The position numbers were made by a program, and so were the translations under genes. From Thermoactinomyces daqus (GTDB lineage: Bacteria > Bacillota > Bacilli > Thermoactinomycetales > Thermoactinomycetaceae), in NCBI RefSeq assembly GCF_000763315.1, contig NZ_JPST01000028.1, positions 42,062 to 106,061 on the forward strand: 64,000 bases of DNA. The letters run 5' to 3'. How positions within the stretch are numbered: position 1 is the first letter of the stretch; the number at the start of each line of letters is the position of its first letter. A model generated the notes under the pieces. That model saw only the letters and a program-made list of their open reading frames with translations. It did no database searches and was not told the origin of the DNA. This document shows positions 23,844 through 32,336 of the stretch, piece after piece.

Positions 23844-24812
23844 TCAGGAACGCTTTCTGCGCAAGTCCCTAGCAATCATTCGCCCATGGTGGCGGCCGTT
23901 TTCGATAAAGATTTTGGTCGAGTCATGGCCGGTTGCCACCACGCCAGCCAGATACAGACCGGGAATCGTGGTCTCCATCGCTTCCGTTAAATAAGGAACA
24001 CCGGTATCCTCATCAATTTTTCCGCCCAGGCGCCGAACCGGTTCAAGGTTGGGGCGATAACCGGTCATGGCAAACACGGTATCCGCGGGGATCTCAATTT
24101 GCTTTTCGTTCTGCTCGATGACCACGCTGTTCGGTTTGATCTCTTTCACTTCAGAACCCCAGTACATCTTGACCCTTCCTTTTTCAATCGCTGCTTCAAT
24201 CACGGGTTTTACCCATGCTTTGACACTTGGGCTGAATTGTTCTCTTCGGTAAACCATGGTCACGTTTGCCCCGACATGATGAAGATCAAGCGCCACATCG
24301 ATGGCCGAGTTGCGCCCGCCGATGACGACAACGTTCTGATCGGCATAGGGATGGGCATCATGGAAATAATGATGGACATGGTCTGATTCTTCCCCGGGTA
24401 TATTCATAAGATGGGGATTGTCATAATATCCTGTTGCCAACACAACCGCCGGCACTTCATAAACCCGCTTTTCATCCCTTTTTGCCGTAACCACCCGGAA
24501 ACCGGAATCCGTCCGGTCCATTTGCACCACTTTTTCATAAGTATGGACGTTCAGCTCATGCACCCGGCAAACGGTGCGAAAATAGGCGAGCGCTTCCTGC
24601 CGGGTCGGTTTTTCATTGATCGTAATAAAAGGAATGCCACCGATCTCCAATTTATCAGCCGAACTGAAAAAAGTCATGGATAAAGGATAATGATAAATGG
24701 AATTCACCAAACAACCTTTTTCAATAATCAGTGGCTCGAAACCCTCTTTTTTTAGCTCAATCGCAGCAGAAATGCCACAAGGCCCTGCTCCTACAATAAT
24801 CACATCTGTCAA
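23844..24812 (-). CDS. ypdA: Bacillithiol disulfide reductase YpdA
   Basis: An FAD- and NADPH-dependent oxidoreductase that recycles oxidised bacillithiol. The 322 residues have the FAD site IVGAGPCGISAA near the N-terminus, the NADPH site VVIGGRNSAIDVA (about 165-177) and ATGYYDNP. The cysteine conserved in YpdA proteins fits the GAGPCG position. A TTG start at 24812 is chosen because AGGAGG is eight bases upstream; a GTG three codons earlier would overlap that site. It lies after gudB as in B. subtilis, with a terminator between them. Confidence 0.93.
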   Translation of the reverse strand: MTDVIIVGAGPCGISAAIELKKEGFEPLIIEKGCLVNSIYHYPLSMTFFSSADKLEIGGIPFITINEKPTRQEALAYFRTVCRVHELNVHTYEKVVQMDRTDSGFRVVTAKRDEKRVYEVPAVVLATGYYDNPHLMNIPGEESDHVHHYFHDAHPYADQNVVVIGGRNSAIDVALDLHHVGANVTMVYRREQFSPSVKAWVKPVIEAAIEKGRVKMYWGSEVKEIKPNSVVIEQNEKQIEIPADTVFAMTGYRPNLEPVRRLGGKIDEDTGVPYLTEAMETTIPGLYLAGVVATGHDSTKIFIENGRHHGRMIARDLRRKRS

Positions 24813-24833
24813 TCCAGCCACCTCCTGCGATAC

Positions 24834-24869
24834 AAAAGAAGAACACCCGGAAAAAACAGGGTGTCCTTC
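24834..24869 (-). terminator. gudB terminator
   Basis: GAAGGACACCC pairs with GGGTGTTCTTC (one mismatch) around a ten-base loop, followed by TTTT on the minus strand; it lies 20 bases past the gudB stop. Confidence 0.75.
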
Positions 24870-24889
24870 TCACACTGCTTCTTATTATA

Positions 24890-26173
24890 CTATACCCAGC
24901 CACGAAAGCGAGATGCTTCTGCCATTTTTCGCACGCCGACCATATACGCGGCCAGACGCATATCCACTTTCCGGTTGTTGGCTGTATTGTAGACGTTTTC
25001 GAAAGCCCTTACCATAATGTCTTCCAATTTTTGTTCAACTTCTTCTTCAGACCAATAATAACCCTGGTTGTTTTGTACCCACTCAAAGTAAGATACAGTC
25101 ACACCGCCGGCACTTGCCAATACATCCGGAACAAGCAAAATGCCCCGTTCGTGCAAAATTTTGGTGGCTTCGAGAGTCGTCGGACCGTTGGCGGCTTCCA
25201 CGACAATGTCCGCTTTGATACGATGGGCGTTTTTGGCTGTAATCTGGTTTTCCACAGCAGCAGGCACCAGAATATCACAGTCAAGTTCCAACAGCTCTTG
25301 GTTTGAAATCGTATCCTTAAACAATTTGGTTACCGTACCGAATGAATCGCGACGATCCAATAAATAATCGATATCAAGTCCGTCGGGATCGTGAAGGGCA
25401 CCGTATGCATCGGAAATGCCGATCACCCTCGCCCCCGCATCATGCATAAATTTGGCCAGGAAACTTCCGGCATTGCCAAAACCCTGAATCACGACGCGGG
25501 CTCCTTTGATGTTTAAACCACGTTTTTTCGCAGCTTCGCGGATCATGAGCGTCACGCCCTTGGCAGTCGCCGTTTCACGCCCGCGGGATCCGCCCAGCAC
25601 AAGCGGTTTGCCCGTAATAAACCCCGGAGAATCAAACTCGCGGATACGGCTGTATTCGTCCATCATCCACGCCATGATTTGCGAATTGGTAAAGACATCG
25701 GGTGCCGGGATATCTTTGGTCGGCCCTACGAGCTGGCTGATTGCACGGACATACCCGCGTGAAAGGCGCTCCAGTTCGCGAAAGGACATTTTGCGCGGGT
25801 CACAGATAATGCCTCCTTTTCCGCCGCCATAAGGCAGATCGACAATCCCCGCTTTTAAACTCATCCAGATTGATAACGCTTTCACTTCGGATTCTGTTAC
25901 ATCCGGGTGGAAACGCACTCCTCCCTTGGTCGGGCCAACAGCGTCATTGTGTTGAGCGCGATAACCTGTAAATACGGTAACCGTTCCATCATCCATCCGG
26001 ACGGGAATTCGTACCGTTAACACACGCAATGGCTCTTTCAAAAGTTCGTAAACCGATTCAGGATATCCTAATTTTTCCAACGCCTCTTTAATCACCGTTT
26101 GAGTTGAAACAAGGACATCCAGATTTTCCTGTTCATCCGGTTGATGACCTGTTGCAACTGACTGTTGTTCCAT
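24890..26173 (-). CDS. gudB: NAD-type glutamate dehydrogenase
   Basis: Interconverts glutamate and 2-oxoglutarate plus ammonia; in Bacilli mainly catabolic. The 427 residues equal B. subtilis GudB length. The substrate-binding [13 protein letters not shown] (about 79-91) and the catalytic Lys in PYGGGKGGI (about 115-123) are present, then the dinucleotide fold [12 protein letters not shown] see no internal tandem duplication like the one that inactivates gudB in laboratory B. subtilis. ATG start with GAGG eight bases upstream. It has its own promoter and terminator. Confidence 0.95.
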   Translation of the reverse strand: MEQQSVATGHQPDEQENLDVLVSTQTVIKEALEKLGYPESVYELLKEPLRVLTVRIPVRMDDGTVTVFTGYRAQHNDAVGPTKGGVRFHPDVTESEVKALSIWMSLKAGIVDLPYGGGKGGIICDPRKMSFRELERLSRGYVRAISQLVGPTKDIPAPDVFTNSQIMAWMMDEYSRIREFDSPGFITGKPLVLGGSRGRETATAKGVTLMIREAAKKRGLNIKGARVVIQGFGNAGSFLAKFMHDAGARVIGISDAYGALHDPDGLDIDYLLDRRDSFGTVTKLFKDTISNQELLELDCDILVPAAVENQITAKNAHRIKADIVVEAANGPTTLEATKILHERGILLVPDVLASAGGVTVSYFEWVQNNQGYYWSEEEVEQKLEDIMVRAFENVYNTANNRKVDMRLAAYMVGVRKMAEASRFRGWV

Positions 26174-26220
26174 CCTGACCACCTCAGAAAAATTACTACT
26201 AAGCCTGTTAAACATTTATC

Positions 26221-26249
26221 AGTATACAATAATCCTCAAAATATCTAAA
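26221..26249 (-). promoter_or_regulatory. Promoter of gudB
   Basis: TTTAGA (26244-26249) and TATACT (26221-26226) are 17 bases apart on the minus strand, about 48 bases before the start codon. Confidence 0.5.
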
Positions 26250-26353
26250 CTCTTTTCTGTAAAAGTTTGCTGGTCGGATCGTGTATTCCACTTCCCTTCC
26301 CACGTTCCCCGTGGTCGGTCAGACGGACACCACTCCCCTCCCGATTTTGCTTA

Positions 26354-26379
26354 AGTCCACACCGAAATTTCGCCGGACT
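26354..26379. repeat. Nested palindrome between gudB and bshB2
   Basis: AGTCC and GGACT (26354-26358, 26375-26379) enclose the perfect 10-base palindrome CGAAATTTCG (26363-26372). It lies in the 302-base divergent gap between gudB and the deacetylase gene, where a regulator could bind. A second small hairpin (CCACG/CGTGG) lies about 60 bases nearer gudB. Nothing else is recognised in the gap. Confidence 0.45.
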
Positions 26380-26475
26380 AGTCACGAATGATACCTGCTA
26401 CTTTCTCCACAGCGAGAAATATGAGAAAATAAGTCCGGGTTCCCAAACCGCTCGATCGTTTCCCAAGGAGGAAGT

Positions 26476-27159
26476 ATGGAAATGTCAGAAAAAAACATTC
26501 TTTATTGTTTTGCTCACCCCGATGATGAAACCTTTACCTGCGGAGGAACGATTGCTCGTTTCCACTCCCTGGGGGCAAAGCAAACACTGTACTGCGCAAC
26601 CCACGGCGACGCCGGAAAAACGGGAAATCCTCCTGTTTGCAGCAAAGAAGAACTGGGTCACGTGCGAACTCAGGAACTGCAAGAAGCGGCGCAAATCTTA
26701 GGAATCGACAACCTGATCCTGCGTGATTTCGGAGACGGTCGGCTGAAAGATCAGCCCTTTTCACGGTTGGTTGAGGATATACGATCGGTACTCGAACAGA
26801 TTCGACCGGAACTCGTGATTACCTTTCCACCGTCCGGCATCTCCGGCCATCAAGATCACAAAGTGATTCAAAAAGCCACACTCGCCGCTGTTGAGCAAAT
26901 ATCATTCCCTACCAAAATTTACTATATTGTCATTCCGGAATCAATTGCTAAGTTGCATGCAAGAGCGGTTCATACAGTTCCGGATGCATATGTATCCAGG
27001 AAAATTGACGTTACTGCTTATCGCGACAAAATCGCCCAGGCGCTCAAAGCCCATAAAACACAACATCTTTCCGTCGAGCGCGCCTTTCCCGGCGTCCTGG
27101 AAGGTGACTGGACCCGGTTGCGCTCCGAAGAATATTATCAATTAGTTATACAAAAATAA
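26476..27159 (+). CDS. bshB2: Bacillithiol biosynthesis-type deacetylase (LmbE/PIG-L family)
   Basis: Zinc-dependent de-N-acetylase, probably acting on N-acetylglucosaminyl-malate in bacillithiol synthesis or on a bacillithiol conjugate. The 227 residues carry the zinc motif AHPDDE (13-18) and GHQDH (about 116-120). It resembles the BshB2/YojG branch, which I infer; BshB1 or the Bca amidase are alternatives. ATG start close to AAGGAGG. It is a single plus-strand gene with its own terminator. Together with ypdA it shows that this organism uses bacillithiol. Confidence 0.82.
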   Translation: MEMSEKNILYCFAHPDDETFTCGGTIARFHSLGAKQTLYCATHGDAGKTGNPPVCSKEELGHVRTQELQEAAQILGIDNLILRDFGDGRLKDQPFSRLVEDIRSVLEQIRPELVITFPPSGISGHQDHKVIQKATLAAVEQISFPTKIYYIVIPESIAKLHARAVHTVPDAYVSRKIDVTAYRDKIAQALKAHKTQHLSVERAFPGVLEGDWTRLRSEEYYQLVIQK

Positions 27160-27197
27160 ATTTTTTTATTCACCTGCAAGCATGATGAATGAATAGG

Positions 27198-27227
27198 AAA
27201 ACGCACCCTGTTTTGGGTGCGTTTTTT
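27198..27227. terminator. Two-way terminator between bshB2 and ypbH
   Basis: AAAACGCACCC pairs perfectly with GGGTGCGTTTT around a six-base loop; T runs follow on both strands (longer on plus). The two genes converge here. Confidence 0.9.
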
Positions 27228-27230
27228 ATC

Positions 27231-27821
27231 TCATCCAAAATATCGAATGATTTGGTTAATCGCATCTTGATCGCACACGGTTTTACCATACTCGATCAGC
27301 AGGGGTTCTGTTACGGTAGAAGACTCGCCAAATTCGGAAAGGATCGCCACCAGGGTTTGGAGATCATCGATTTCCAAATCACGGCCAAACACCAAATAGT
27401 ATCTGTTCTGATATGCGTACAGACATCCGCCCTGCTTCACGAGAGAACTCATGCGCATCGCAGCCTGAATGACGTCTTCGAAGTCGGCAAAACGGAAGAT
27501 GATATCTTCTGTCTCTTCCATGGTTACTTCGAGTTCATACAGTTCTTCATCATGTTCAAAATCATCCTCCGCTTTCGATGTACGCCCACGGGTGACTACC
27601 ACTACCATTCCCTGTGCGGGTAAGGCAAATACTTCCACCGCGACCGGACCGGCCACTTCAAAGCCCAATTCCTGATAGGCATGTTCCATCATGTCATTGA
27701 ACAACTCGTGAACTTTGGGGATATCACGCCACATATCTTCCCTCTCAATCCCACGGTCAGCGAGATCATCCAAGGTCAAGAAGAAGCGAATTTTATCTCC
27801 CCCAAGACGCTCGACACGCAT
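27231..27821 (-). CDS. ypbH: MecA-family adaptor protein YpbH
   Basis: Adaptor that brings substrates to the ClpC-ClpP protease. The 196 residues match the YpbH branch of the MecA family: an N-terminal substrate-binding domain (MRVERLGGDKIRFFLTLDDL, then VAVEVFALPAQGMVVVVT), an acidic linker (about 83-95) and a C-terminal ClpC-binding domain. The match to YpbH is clearer than to MecA itself. ATG start with GGGAGGG six bases upstream. It sits near gudB as in B. subtilis. Confidence 0.9.
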   Translation of the reverse strand: MRVERLGGDKIRFFLTLDDLADRGIEREDMWRDIPKVHELFNDMMEHAYQELGFEVAGPVAVEVFALPAQGMVVVVTRGRTSKAEDDFEHDEELYELEVTMEETEDIIFRFADFEDVIQAAMRMSSLVKQGGCLYAYQNRYYLVFGRDLEIDDLQTLVAILSEFGESSTVTEPLLIEYGKTVCDQDAINQIIRYFG

Positions 27822-28246
27822 GGCCTACCCTCCCTCGCTGGAGACCTCCCAATACTAAGATATGTGAAAAATAAACGCTCTGTTACGAGGTCAAGTCTCC
27901 TATTTTTCTTTATGAATATCATACACAAAGAAGCGGGTACTTGCATAGTCCAAGCATGGCAAACAGCATATCATGATGCCGGGGCCACGCACAAGATCCG
28001 TTTTCATTCAATTCATTTGCTTGAATGAAAATCTCCCCGCATTCCATGTCAATATTTTACTGATGCTTGGCCACTCCCGCAAGAGGCATCAACTTTCCGG
28101 GAAAGTCAAGCAGCACTCTGCTCCCGTGATCGCCGCATTGATCCTGATTTGCCTGGAAGAAAACGAAGGAAAAAATGATCATGCGTTCATGTCCTCAGGG
28201 TATGCATCCATTCTCTTGACTTTCGGTTCTGTGGATGGTTTGCTCC
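27822..28246. other. 425-base stretch without a supported gene
   Basis: This divergent gap between ypbH and the ferredoxin gene holds no reading frame with a ribosome site. The longest plus frame (27973-28272) has none. One structured element is visible: TGATGCTTG and its complement CAAG-GCATCA (about 28061-28090) with a small bulge. I cannot say what it does. Confidence 0.5.
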
Positions 28247-28275
28247 TTGCAATTCTAACCAAATCATTCTAAAAT
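28247..28275 (+). promoter_or_regulatory. Promoter of the ferredoxin gene
   Basis: TTGCAA (28247-28252) and TAAAAT (28270-28275) are 17 bases apart, about 60 bases before the ATG. Confidence 0.6.
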
Positions 28276-28298
28276 GGGGATGTTGGAAGTGGACTTAG

Positions 28299-28544
<246 letters not shown>

Positions 28545-28570
28545 AAAGCACGGAAGAGTAACCATGGCCT

Positions 28571-28603
28571 AAAAGCTGCTCAGTTCCCTGAGTGGCTTTT
28601 TCG
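28571..28603 (+). terminator. fer terminator
   Basis: AAAAGC-TG-CTCAG pairs with CTGAG-TG-GCTTTT, followed by a T run; it begins 27 bases past the stop. Confidence 0.8.
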
Positions 28604-28672
28604 CTTTTGTCGCAAAAGAAAGCGAGCTTCCTCCCTCCCCGAGCCCGCCCTCCTTTGTCACAAAAGAAACCG
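28604..28672. repeat. Imperfect 21-base direct repeat
   Basis: Two copies, 28604-28624 and 28652-28672, agree at 18 of 21 positions (core TTTGTC-CAAAAGAAA). Each contains the short palindrome TTTTG/CAAAA. They flank a C-rich segment between the convergent ferredoxin and rhodanese genes; the second copy ends just past the rhodanese stop. Confidence 0.55.
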
Positions 28673-28674
28673 CA

Positions 28675-29016
28675 CTATCCTTGACGCAGATCCCCTTCTT
28701 CCAAATACAAACTCACTTCCGCCAATCCGCCATCCACATTGACGACATCGGCAAAGCCATGATCTGACAAAAAACGGACGACATGCAGGCTGCGAATCCC
28801 ATGTGCGCACATCACGTATATTTTTTGCTCCGGATCCAGTTCATGAATGCGCTCGGAAATGGATCCCATTGGGATAAACTTGCAGTTCTCCAACCGGGCC
28901 ATCCTCCATTCTTCCGGCTCGCGGACATCAATCACTTCATTGGGATGAAGGGCTCCGCTTTTGTACTTTCGGGCAAATTCTTCCGCAGAAATATGGGATG
29001 GATTTTGGTTAGCCAT
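28675..29016 (-). CDS. Rhodanese-domain protein
   Basis: Single-domain sulfurtransferase-like protein of 113 residues. The active cysteine is Cys70 in the loop CAHGIRS, followed by helix and GFADVVNVDGG, typical of stand-alone rhodaneses. The substrate is not known; thiosulfate or persulfide transfer to other proteins is likely. ATG start with AAGGTGAG nine bases upstream. It stands alone, convergent with fer. Confidence 0.9.
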   Translation of the reverse strand: MANQNPSHISAEEFARKYKSGALHPNEVIDVREPEEWRMARLENCKFIPMGSISERIHELDPEQKIYVMCAHGIRSLHVVRFLSDHGFADVVNVDGGLAEVSLYLEEGDLRQG

Positions 29017-29088
29017 TGCTCATTCTCACCTTTTTTTCCTTCATTTTAACACAATCCGTCCCCCCGGCACTTTCCGGAGTCATTTTAT

Positions 29089-29117
29089 TTGCGTCTTCGC
29101 CTAAAACCGACTACAAT
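29089..29117 (+). promoter_or_regulatory. Promoter of the pyrophosphatase gene
   Basis: TTGCGT (29089-29094) and TACAAT (29112-29117) are 17 bases apart, about 54 bases before the ATG. Confidence 0.6.
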
Positions 29118-29170
29118 GGGGGTTAGGTAATTTTTATCCCTTAAAGGATACATAGTTAGGAGGATGTGGA

Positions 29171-29665
29171 ATGGCAAACAACCTCGTAGTTGATGCATTC
29201 ATCGAAATTCCCACAGGAAGCCAAAACAAATATGAATTTGACAAGGAAAAAGGGGTATTCCGCCTCGATCGCGTTCTTTATTCCCCGATGCATTATCCGA
29301 CCGAATACGGTTATCTGGAAAACACCCTTGCCGAAGACGGAGATCCGTTGGACATTCTGGTACTCACCACGTTCCCCACTTTCCCGGGCTGCGTGATCTC
29401 CAGCCGTGTCATCGGGGTATTGCTCATGTCCGATGACAAAGGTCCGGACGAGAAATTGCTGGCCGTTCCGGAGGATGATCCACGCTTTAACGGAGTGAAC
29501 AGCCTCGATGACGTGCCGCCCCACATTCTGAGCGAAATCGAGCATTTCTTTAAAGTGTACAAAGACCTGGAAAAAAAAGAAACCAACATCGTTGGTTGGA
29601 GAGATGCCGATTTTGCGGCCAAACTGTATGCCGAGTGCCAAAACCGCTATCAGCAAAACAAATAA
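29171..29665 (+). CDS. ppa: Inorganic pyrophosphatase (family I)
   Basis: Hydrolyses pyrophosphate and so pulls biosynthetic reactions forward. The 164 residues have the family I metal-binding core DGDPLD (56-61), the early EIPTGSQNKYE (12-22) and YSPMHYPTEYGY (37-48). B. subtilis uses the unrelated family II (PpaC), so this gene marks a difference. ATG start with AGGAGG at eight bases. It is a single gene with promoter and terminator. Confidence 0.96.
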   Translation: MANNLVVDAFIEIPTGSQNKYEFDKEKGVFRLDRVLYSPMHYPTEYGYLENTLAEDGDPLDILVLTTFPTFPGCVISSRVIGVLLMSDDKGPDEKLLAVPEDDPRFNGVNSLDDVPPHILSEIEHFFKVYKDLEKKETNIVGWRDADFAAKLYAECQNRYQQNK

Positions 29666-29674
29666 AAAAACAAG

Positions 29675-29714
29675 AAAACCCTGGCTTCGCCTCCACGGAA
29701 GTCAGGGTTTTTTT
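29675..29714. terminator. Terminator shared by ppa and the helicase gene
   Basis: AAAACCCTGGCTTC (29675-29688) pairs with GAAGTCAGGGTTTT (29698-29711), one mismatch, then a T run on the plus strand. The helicase stop codon (29702-29704) lies inside the stem. The opposite side also has A/T-rich flanks, so it probably works both ways. Confidence 0.85.
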
Positions 29715-31855
29715 GCATGCAGTTCAATGAGTCCCAGCTGTCTTGACAATTCATAATGAAGACTCTGCAATCCATCCGCAAACCGGACCATGATTTTTCG
29801 TCCGGGAGCAACTCCTTCCAATCTCGCCACCTCGGTGACGACTCCTTCACCGAATTTGATATGATTCACCCTCATTCCCTGTGCGACCTCTTCATGGCTG
29901 AAGCGAAGTTGCGGCTGCTCCCTGCTCCTTTGCCGCCATGCCGCCGCTTCCGGCAGCCGTTTGGGTTGCAGCACCGGATCGCGATCTGATTCCTCCCCGC
30001 CGGCAAAGCCCATTTCCTTTAGAAAAGGGGAGATTCCACTCCGTTTTCCCTGCCTCGTCTTGCTGGCGGACAGATACAATTCTTTCCGGGCCCTGGTGAT
30101 GCCGACGTAAAAAAGGCGGCGTTCCTCCTCCCAGGCTGCGTTTTTCCGCTGTTCCGGAACCTGGAGACTCCGGTAATGAGGAAGAACCATGGCGTGCAAA
30201 CCGATCAGAAAGACCCGGTCAAATTCCAACCCCTTGGAACGGTGAAACGTCATCAGCTTCACTTTGGCCTGCTCATCCGGTATTTTCAGGCGGGCTTCCA
30301 CTTTTTTTGCATGCTCCATCAATGCTTGTCCGTCGGAAAACGGCTCGGCGGCGAGCAAGAGCTCATCTGCCGGCTCCATCAAACTGGTGAGATCCGAACC
30401 GGTCTCCTGCGCAAAAGCTTTTAAGTATCGATCATACCCGATCGTTTCACGGATGGCGCGAATCGCTGCCGCAGCGGACATGTTTTTCAGCGAAAACACA
30501 TGTTCACGCATCTCCTTGAAATAACGGATCTGGTACGGCTCCAAACCCGGCAGATGCGGCAACGCCTCCAGCAACGACAAATTCCGCTTGCGCGCCAAAT
30601 TCCACAGAGCATCCAGCCATTCTTCGCCGAACAGGTATCGCTTCGGTTTGTTGATGATTCGCGCCAATGCATCGAGATCATTCGGGTCGGAAGCCAATTT
30701 CAAATAGGCAAACATATCCTGCACCTGAAAGCGGCGGTAAAAAGAGTATGAACCATCATTCACAAAAAAAGGGATATTCCGGCGAACCAACTCATCGATA
30801 ATCGCTCTTGCCTGTGTCAGGGTGCGGAACAGGATGGCCGATTCCTTTCCATCGCGCAAACAGAGAAGAATGCGCCGGGCTTCATCGTTTTCATCCTCCG
30901 GCTCCCACCAGTTGATGCGGGTTCCCGTTTTTCCCGTCCCGATTCGCGTTTTGGGTTGCCGCAAACGGTTTTTCCTGATCAGTCGCTCGCTGAGCCCAAT
31001 AATCTCCTCTGTTGAACGATAATTGACCGTAAGGATAATTCGCCTCGCTTCCGGAAAATCCTCACTGATCTTCAACATAAACCGGGGATCGCTTCCCCGA
31101 AATCCGTAAATGGCCTGGTCATCATCCCCGACGGCAAAAAGGCAGCGGTGCCCGGCAGCCAGCTGGATGAGAACGTCGTATTGCACACGATTGATGTCTT
31201 GAAATTCATCCACCAGAAGATGGCGAAAGCGATTTTGCCAGTAGTCCCTGAAACCGGGGCGCTTCAACCGGCTGTAAACGGCGAGCAGAATATCGTCGTA
31301 ATCCCATACCCCCTCTGCTTGCTTCCTCTCTTCATAAGCGGAAAAAACATCGCGAAATAAAACATTTTTCTGCTTTTGCACCTTTAATTGCCCCGGCAAT
31401 ATCGCGTTCCCTTTGCAAAGGCCGATCTGATTGAGATATGTACCAATGGTCTCTTCATCCGCAGGCTGCTCCTTCTGCCCCAAAATCTCCCGAATCCATC
31501 CCGCTTGTTCCTTCGCGCCAAGCAATGGCGGCGGAAACTCCCCGCTCTCCCGCAACATACGGAAAAAAAGCGAGTGAAAAGTCCCGATGTACATCTCTTT
31601 ACTCTGTCCGGGCGCAATCTGCTCCAATCTCGCTTTCATCTCCCGCGTGGCTGCACGGGTAAATGTGACCACCATCAATTGGTTTGCTGAATTCCCCTGT
31701 TCCAGCAAATACAAAATCCTGCGCGTCAATACCGTGGTTTTTCCGCTCCCGGGCCCGGCAAAAACGGCAACCGGCCCTTCCGGCGCCGTAACCGCCCGGC
31801 ATTGCTCTTCGTTAAGCCCGCTTAAAATCATCTCTTTCACTGTCGCATTCATCAT
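29702..31855 (-). CDS. ATP-dependent DNA helicase, UvrD/PcrA type
   Basis: Superfamily 1A 3'-5' DNA helicase of 717 residues. Motif I GPGSGKT (34-40), motif II VDEFQDIN, motif III AVGDDDQAIYGFRG, motif IV LTVNYRST, motif V MTFHRSKGLEFDRVF and motif VI EEERRLFYVGITRARK are all present. The C-terminus has a KFGEGVVTEV segment like the Tudor-type tail of PcrA. It is probably a PcrA paralogue such as YjcD, because it is not beside ligA; this is inference. The start is the first of two ATG codons, about 11 bases after GGAGG, so the exact start is uncertain. Confidence 0.88.
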   Translation of the reverse strand: MMNATVKEMILSGLNEEQCRAVTAPEGPVAVFAGPGSGKTTVLTRRILYLLEQGNSANQLMVVTFTRAATREMKARLEQIAPGQSKEMYIGTFHSLFFRMLRESGEFPPPLLGAKEQAGWIREILGQKEQPADEETIGTYLNQIGLCKGNAILPGQLKVQKQKNVLFRDVFSAYEERKQAEGVWDYDDILLAVYSRLKRPGFRDYWQNRFRHLLVDEFQDINRVQYDVLIQLAAGHRCLFAVGDDDQAIYGFRGSDPRFMLKISEDFPEARRIILTVNYRSTEEIIGLSERLIRKNRLRQPKTRIGTGKTGTRINWWEPEDENDEARRILLCLRDGKESAILFRTLTQARAIIDELVRRNIPFFVNDGSYSFYRRFQVQDMFAYLKLASDPNDLDALARIINKPKRYLFGEEWLDALWNLARKRNLSLLEALPHLPGLEPYQIRYFKEMREHVFSLKNMSAAAAIRAIRETIGYDRYLKAFAQETGSDLTSLMEPADELLLAAEPFSDGQALMEHAKKVEARLKIPDEQAKVKLMTFHRSKGLEFDRVFLIGLHAMVLPHYRSLQVPEQRKNAAWEEERRLFYVGITRARKELYLSASKTRQGKRSGISPFLKEMGFAGGEESDRDPVLQPKRLPEAAAWRQRSREQPQLRFSHEEVAQGMRVNHIKFGEGVVTEVARLEGVAPGRKIMVRFADGLQSLHYELSRQLGLIELHAKKP

Positions 31856-31994
31856 TGCAACAAATCCCTCCTTTCCCTCAGGTGTTCCGTTCCGTTTTTT
31901 CAATTGAAGGCAACCTATATCTTAACACAAAATTTTCAACCGGTGGCCCCTCTGCAAGGAAGCGAATCTTGCCCTTCTTTTTCAAAATTTCAGG

Positions 31995-32023
31995 TTGACA
32001 CAAATACATTACCGTGCTAAATT
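31995..32023 (+). promoter_or_regulatory. Promoter of the serine T-box operon
   Basis: TTGACA (31995-32000) and TAAATT (32018-32023) are 17 bases apart; transcription would start near 32031, about 306 bases before the first gene. Confidence 0.75.
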
Positions 32024-32030
32024 AATTATC

Positions 32031-32310
32031 AAATTTCAGAGTAGAAAAACGATGATGGAGCCAAACATCACGGAAAACTTCCCAGAGAGCCGATGGTTGC
32101 TGCGAATCGGCAAGTTTTCGGATGTGGAGCACTCCGGAGCGGCTGGTTGAATTTGAAGTAGGCTGGCACGGCAGACCCGTTATCCATGAGTCCTGATCCT
32201 GGACTTGCCAAGGTTGTCGGTGTGAACCGGCAACAAATGAGGGTGGCACCACGAACCTCTCGTCCCTCCGATCCATTGGGATTGGTATGGGCGTGAGGTT
32301 CTTTTTATTT
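32031..32310 (+). promoter_or_regulatory. T-box leader, serine-specific (specifier AGC)
   Basis: The conserved T-box AGGGTGGCACCACG is at 32240-32253, followed by a terminator (GAACCTC with GAGGTTC, then T run, to 32310). Stem I can be folded: GGAG/CTCC, CATC/GATG and GAAAACTT/AAGTTTTC arms, with the AGAGAG bulge and a distal loop like GATGGTTGCTG. The 3' side of the specifier loop reads TGGAGCA, giving codon AGC (32128-32130, Ser). The UGGC of the antiterminator would pair with a tRNA ending GCCA, as tRNA-Ser (G73) does. Uncharged tRNA-Ser should therefore switch on the two serine-synthesis genes downstream. Confidence 0.9.
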
Positions 32311-32336
32311 TGATCTCATTGAAGGGGGTAAGAATC

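Noticed and set aside
24890..26173. gudB inactivation by a short tandem duplication, as in laboratory B. subtilis
   Set aside because: No short repeat is visible in the substrate-binding region; the frame is intact and of normal length.
27973..28272. Plus-strand frame of 99 codons before the ferredoxin gene
   Set aside because: No ribosome site, and the fer promoter lies inside it; no recognisable domain.
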